Assembly (NCBI GenBank): GCA_041499515.1
Contig: JBGQKM010000114.1
Coordinates: 1 to 16,894 of the forward strand
From: PALSA-1355 sp041499515
GTDB lineage: Bacteria > Planctomycetota > Planctomycetia > Pirellulales > PALSA-1355
DNA length: 16,894 nt
Direction of reading: 5' to 3'
Below are positions 14,408 through 16,894 of the stretch, one piece after another (position 1 is the stretch's first letter; every line of letters starts with the position of its first letter). The notes below the pieces were generated by a model. That model did no database searches and was not told the DNA's origin. It worked only from the letters and a program-made list of their open reading frames with translations. The position numbers and the translations under genes are program-made.

Positions 14408-15423
14408 GAGCCGCCGTGATCGGAATGGGGCCGCATGGTCGACGGATCGTGAAGGCGATGCTCGCGCTGCCGGAAATCGACCTGACGGCCGTGGTCGATC
14501 GGAGCGAAGAAGCGCTGGCCACCGCCGAACTGCCTGCCGCGGTGGCGCGCTACCAGAGCGATCAAGATCTGTGGTCTCGGGGGGATATAGGGTTGGTGTG
14601 CGTGGCCACGAACGGTCCGTCGCATGCCGCATTATCCCTGGCGGCGATGGAGGCCGGCGCTCGCTGTCTGTTGGTCGAAAAACCGATGGCCTGTTCGCTG
14701 ACCGAGTGCGATCAAATCGTGGCCAAGGCTCAAGCCACGCAGACCCGGGTGGCCGTCGGGCATACGCGGCGGTATGCACCGGGCTATCGCTGGGTGCGCG
14801 ATCGGATGGCCTCGGGCGTGTGGGGCCAGGTGCGGGCGCTCTGGATGCAGCGGCCGGGGATTGGCCTGGGTTGCAACGCCACGCACTCGTTCGACCTGAT
14901 GACCTTTCTGGCGGATCGTGCCGTCGAGCGCGTGACCGGTTGGGTCGACGCGCCGGTTGGAAAAAGTCCGCGAGGCGAACAGTTTGTCGATCCGGGCGGG
15001 CTGGTGGTCATGGAATTGGCCGGCGGCGTGCGGGCCGTTGTCACCCAGATCGAAGATGGCGCGGGTCCGATGTCGGCGGAAATCGAAATGACGGCGGCTC
15101 GCATCCGGATGGACGAACAAAGCGGCGCGATTGAAATCATCGAGCGAGACTTGTCGGTCAAGCCTGGTCCCAATCGGCCGGCGTCCTTCCAGCGAGCCGA
15201 AGTGCCCCACGGCCTGACGGCCAAAACCGACATGGTCACGATGACGCGCGATTGCCTGGCCGATTTGATCGCCGGCCGGCCGCTGTTGAACGATATCGAG
15301 CACGGCCGAACCGCGATGGAGGTGCTGGTGGCCGCACACGTTTCGCATCGCCGCGGCAACGTGCCGGTGGCGCTGCCACTCTCAGCAAATGAAGACCGGG
15401 AACTTTGGTTGCCGATTACATGA
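14404..15423 (+). CDS. Gfo/Idh/MocA family oxidoreductase (first of a tandem pair)
   Basis: This 339-residue NAD(P)-dependent sugar oxidoreductase has N-terminal dinucleotide fold AVIGMGPHGRRI (4-15), the family EKP motif with catalytic Lys93 (LVEKPMA), GHTRRYAPGY (119-128) and the active-site HSFD (His161, Asp164). The C-terminal alpha/beta domain carries sugar specificity, which I cannot assign. The start ATG overlaps the neuA stop by 4 nt and has GGGAG 5 nt upstream. Members of this family oxidise or reduce ring hydroxyls of sugar nucleotides and inositols. In this cluster it may make a 3-keto or related intermediate for a modified sugar. It is only distantly like the following paralogue: the EKP motif and HxxD spacing are shared and little else, so the pair is not a recent duplication. 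Confidence 0.91.
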   Translation: MRAAVIGMGPHGRRIVKAMLALPEIDLTAVVDRSEEALATAELPAAVARYQSDQDLWSRGDIGLVCVATNGPSHAALSLAAMEAGARCLLVEKPMACSLTECDQIVAKAQATQTRVAVGHTRRYAPGYRWVRDRMASGVWGQVRALWMQRPGIGLGCNATHSFDLMTFLADRAVERVTGWVDAPVGKSPRGEQFVDPGGLVVMELAGGVRAVVTQIEDGAGPMSAEIEMTAARIRMDEQSGAIEIIERDLSVKPGPNRPASFQRAEVPHGLTAKTDMVTMTRDCLADLIAGRPLLNDIEHGRTAMEVLVAAHVSHRRGNVPVALPLSANEDRELWLPIT

Positions 15424-16403
15424 CACGTTTGGCATTAGTGGGATACGGACGGATTGCGCCTAAGCACTTGGAGGTGTTTCGCGCGCAGGGCGCGGAATTT
15501 GTCGCCTGCTGCAATCGCAGTCCTGAGAAGCGGCGCCAGGCCGAGACCGAAGGGGGCATTCCGCGAACCTACGCGGCCATCGACGCCATGCTCGAGAGCG
15601 AACGGCCCGACGGGGTTGTTTGTTGTGTCTCGCCCGATCAAATGGCCGCCGCCGCCGGCCAAATTCTGCCGTTTGGAATTCCAACGCTGCTGGAGAAGCC
15701 GCCGGGGGTCTCGCTGGCGGAATTGGCGGCCATGAAAGCATTGGCCAAGAAACACGCCACTCCGGTGATGGTGGCCCTGAATCGCCGCTACTACTCGGTG
15801 CTTCGCTCGGCGATTGTCGATGCCGGCGGGCTGGAGGCGATTACCGCGGTTTTTGTCGATTGGTCGGAAGAGCCCGAATACCTGCTTAAAGACCGACGCT
15901 TTACGCCGGAGCAAGTTGGGCAAGAGGTTTATGCCAACAGCATCCACGGCCTCGACCTGTTAACCCTGCTGGCCGGGGAAGTCGATGCACCGGCGGTGAT
16001 TGGGCTCGATTTGGGCCAGCCGTTTCGCTGGCTGATGAGTCTGCAGGGGGTCTCGCGACGCGGGGTGTTGGCGACTTTCCAGTCGACGTGGGACAGCCCA
16101 AGCCGATGGCGGGTCGTTTTTTGTTCGCAGAATCGCCGCTACACATTTGCTCCGCTGGAATCGTGCGTGGTGTTGGAACGCGGCAAGAAAGAAACCCGCG
16201 TGATCGAGCCGGACGCAGTAGACAAGAAGTTCAAGGCCGGCTTCCATGCCCAAGCTCGTGAATTCTTGAACATGATCGAAACCCGACGGCCATCAGCCCG
16301 AGATGGACTCGAGAGCGTCGAGGCGGCGATGGGGCTTTGCGAACTGCTGAGTGCGACCTGCCAGGCAGATCGTGGCCCGGCCGCGACGGGGGCCAGGTCA
16401 TGA
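15420..16403 (+). CDS. Gfo/Idh/MocA family oxidoreductase (second of a tandem pair)
   Basis: This 327-residue enzyme is of the same superfamily: dinucleotide fold LALVGYGRIAPKH (4-16), TLLEKPPGVS (89-98, Lys93), NRRYYSVLRSA (121-131), and active-site HGLD (His176, Asp179). The C-terminal part (STWDSPSRWRVVF, HAQAREFLNMIE) matches the usual alpha/beta substrate domain. ATG 15420 overlaps the previous stop as ATGA. TTG 15405 would add five residues and is less likely. Its own stop overlaps the methyltransferase ATG in the same way. GYGRIAPKHL resembles members that act on UDP-N-acetylhexosamine-type substrates in O-antigen clusters, but I cannot name the substrate. Two such enzymes in a row suggest two successive redox steps or a heteromeric enzyme. 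Confidence 0.91.
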   Translation: MTRLALVGYGRIAPKHLEVFRAQGAEFVACCNRSPEKRRQAETEGGIPRTYAAIDAMLESERPDGVVCCVSPDQMAAAAGQILPFGIPTLLEKPPGVSLAELAAMKALAKKHATPVMVALNRRYYSVLRSAIVDAGGLEAITAVFVDWSEEPEYLLKDRRFTPEQVGQEVYANSIHGLDLLTLLAGEVDAPAVIGLDLGQPFRWLMSLQGVSRRGVLATFQSTWDSPSRWRVVFCSQNRRYTFAPLESCVVLERGKKETRVIEPDAVDKKFKAGFHAQAREFLNMIETRRPSARDGLESVEAAMGLCELLSATCQADRGPAATGARS

Positions 16404-16894
16404 GCAGCGAATTCGAATTCGAACCGGTCGACTCTTGCATGCTCTGCGGCAGCGGCCAACAGCACGACGCGCAGGGCATTTCCATGCAGGGCGTGGCGTT
16501 TTCGTACTGCTATTGTGGACGCTGCGGGCTCAAGTACATGCGGCCACGCCCCACCTTGGCCAGTTACGCGCGGTTCTATAAGGAGGCCTATTGGACGGAG
16601 ATTGTCGAAGGCCGGACCTATCCGACGACCGCGGGGGCTGACGATCCGCGGCTGGATCAAATGAAGCTGCGCGAGTCCAAGTATCGCCGTGTCTACGAAT
16701 TAGTGCGCCAGGACTTGCTGTCGGTCGGGGCGCTTGTGCCGCGGGCACGCGTTCTGGAAGTCGGCTGCGGATTCGGTTTCACGCTCGAGTGGCTGGCCGA
16801 CGAGTTCGATTGCCAAGTGTTCGGCATCGAACCGGGCGAAGAGGCTTTGCGACGTTGTGCCCAGGCGCCGCGGATTACGATCGTGGCTCGCACC
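16400..16894 (+). CDS. Class I SAM-dependent methyltransferase with N-terminal zinc ribbon, 3'-truncated
   Basis: The first 165 residues are visible; the frame is open to the right edge. The N-terminus carries two cysteine pairs, C13/C16 (CMLC) and C39/C42 (CGRC), followed by LKYMRPRPT, the zinc-binding module that precedes many sugar C-methyltransferases and related enzymes. A linker with FYKEAYW follows, then SAM-binding motif I RVLEVGCGFG (117-126) and an acidic residue at the end of the next strand (GIEPGEEAL, Glu144). ATG 16400 overlaps the previous stop (ATGA). In context it may methylate a sugar of the same glycan. The missing C-terminal part would decide between sugar C-methyltransferase and other uses. 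Confidence 0.86.
   Translation, partial: MSSEFEFEPVDSCMLCGSGQQHDAQGISMQGVAFSYCYCGRCGLKYMRPRPTLASYARFYKEAYWTEIVEGRTYPTTAGADDPRLDQMKLRESKYRRVYELVRQDLLSVGALVPRARVLEVGCGFGFTLEWLADEFDCQVFGIEPGEEALRRCAQAPRITIVART

Overview
This is a GC-rich bacterial window that looks like a planctomycete, probably of the Pirellulales type. The evidence is the style of several proteins: a NusG paralogue beginning MPILPSEPD, a GH2-like protein next to uvrA, and surface-sugar enzymes. The taxonomic placement is my inference from protein resemblance; no rRNA or other marker is present. I see no tRNA, rRNA, CRISPR array, phage gene or transposase.

Layout. (1) 2-1003 (+): the 3' part of a ribose/xylose/galactose-type sugar ABC transporter ATPase, cut by the left edge. 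(2) 1015-5993 (-): a three-gene strand group read uvrA, then a GH2-like protein of unknown function, then a MoeB/ThiF-type adenylyltransferase. It converges on the ABC gene with an 11-nt gap. (3) 5994-6717: about 720 nt without a convincing gene. It is the divergent control region between uvrA and the next cluster, and holds a clean hairpin, an ops-like 8-mer and an imperfect REP-like palindrome. (4) 6718-16894 (+): a tightly packed surface-polysaccharide/nonulosonate cluster that runs off the right edge.

The cluster begins with a specialised NusG paralogue of the RfaH/UpxY kind, the usual antiterminator for long polysaccharide operons. A membrane-bound CapD/WbpM/PglF-type nucleotide-sugar 4,6-dehydratase follows. 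Then come the three core enzymes of sialic-acid-like (nonulosonic acid) synthesis: NeuB-type synthase, NeuC-type hydrolysing 2-epimerase and NeuA-type CMP-sugar synthetase. Interleaved with them are a D-2-hydroxyacid dehydrogenase, a NodB-type deacetylase with a very long internal insertion, and two dissimilar Gfo/Idh/MocA oxidoreductases in tandem. The last gene is a zinc-ribbon/SAM methyltransferase cut by the right edge. Most junctions from neuB onward overlap by 4-8 nt, so the genes are probably co-transcribed and translationally coupled.

Reading of the cluster: it makes a CMP-activated nonulosonic acid for a surface glycan. The extra oxidoreductases, deacetylase and methyltransferase suggest that this sugar or its neighbour is modified in a non-standard way. 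No aminotransferase, acetyltransferase or glycosyltransferase is inside the window, so the exact product (Neu, Leg, Pse or a new derivative) cannot be read from it.
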